Assembly: GCA_030043545.1 (NCBI GenBank)
Contig: JASHXM010000035.1
Coordinates: forward strand, 1 to 5,583
DNA: 5,583 bases
Reading direction: 5' to 3'
DNA from: Thermoplasmata archaeon
Lineage (GTDB): Archaea > Thermoplasmatota > Thermoplasmata > Lutacidiplasmatales > UBA184
Within the stretch, counting starts at the first letter, position 1. Every line of letters starts with the position of its first letter. The notes below the pieces were generated by a model that ran no database searches, was not told the DNA's origin, and was given only the letters and a program-made list of their open reading frames with translations. The translations under genes were made by a program, and so were the position numbers. Below are positions 5,529 to 5,583 of the stretch, piece after piece.

Positions 5529-5583
5529 CCGAAACCGAACGGATGGATCGAAGCCGCCGACCGAACGCCGCGTGGCACGTCCG
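5525..5583 (+). CDS. Start of an unidentified gene overlapping the surface-protein stop
   Basis: Nineteen codons are visible from GTG 5525: MTETERMDRSRRPNAAWHV, a charged Arg-rich N-terminus that continues past the window. The GTG overlaps the preceding TGA by two bases and has a strong ribosome binding site, so it belongs to the same transcript. Too little is present to name it. A cytoplasmic N-terminal tail or a cytoplasmic protein fits the composition, and the partnership with the surface protein suggests a cell-envelope role. Confidence 0.6.
   Translation, partial: MTETERMDRSRRPNAAWHV

Noticed and set aside
1..5583. CRISPR array, tRNA or rRNA gene, insertion sequence or attachment site
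   Set aside because: No regularly spaced repeats, cloverleaf, rRNA-like segments, transposase or terminal repeats could be found by reading both strands.

Overview
The window is GC-rich DNA (roughly 70% by eye) that reads as archaeal. The main reason is a long truncated leftward gene for the chromosome-organising ATPase SMC. Its N-terminal head resembles Thermoplasmatota SMCs as I remember them (FVLGPTSSK, a TRYVKL stretch, GYYSYFYVNGKRS, YNLVQQGDVNKIV). A dual winged-helix regulator of archaeal type, possible leaderless promoters with AT-rich boxes about 26 bp before start codons, and a secreted sequon-rich surface protein with a C-terminal anchor fit the same picture. A high-GC Thermoplasmatota archaeon is my best guess; this is inference, not a database result.

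Layout: (1) 1-2589, minus: smc, residues 1-863; the gene continues past position 1. It has its own ribosome binding site, a TATA-like box near 2682-2689 and a small inverted repeat in the predicted leader. (2) 2766-3506, minus: a membrane protein with three helices and a C-terminal, probably external, domain; family not recognised. (3) 3507-3620: divergent promoter region. (4) 3621-3902, plus: a 93-residue three-helix membrane protein. (5) 3906-4433, plus, 3 bp further on: a two-domain winged-helix DNA-binding protein. (6) 4424-4493: a dense non-coding patch with a GC hairpin across the regulator's stop codon, a larger inverted repeat that also contains TTGGACCAA twice at a 21-bp period, and an eight-C tract. 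(7) 4509-5528, plus: a secreted, C-terminally anchored, probably N-glycosylated surface protein. (8) 5525 to the window end, plus: the start of another gene, overlapping the previous stop as GTGA behind a strong GGAGG.

The SMC is housekeeping. The most interesting part is the rightward block 3621-5583. A plausible reading is that a small membrane protein senses or tethers, the co-transcribed dual winged-helix protein acts on DNA, and the repeat pair between that regulator and the surface-protein gene is its operator. Only the gene order, spacing and repeats are seen directly; the regulatory link is a hypothesis.
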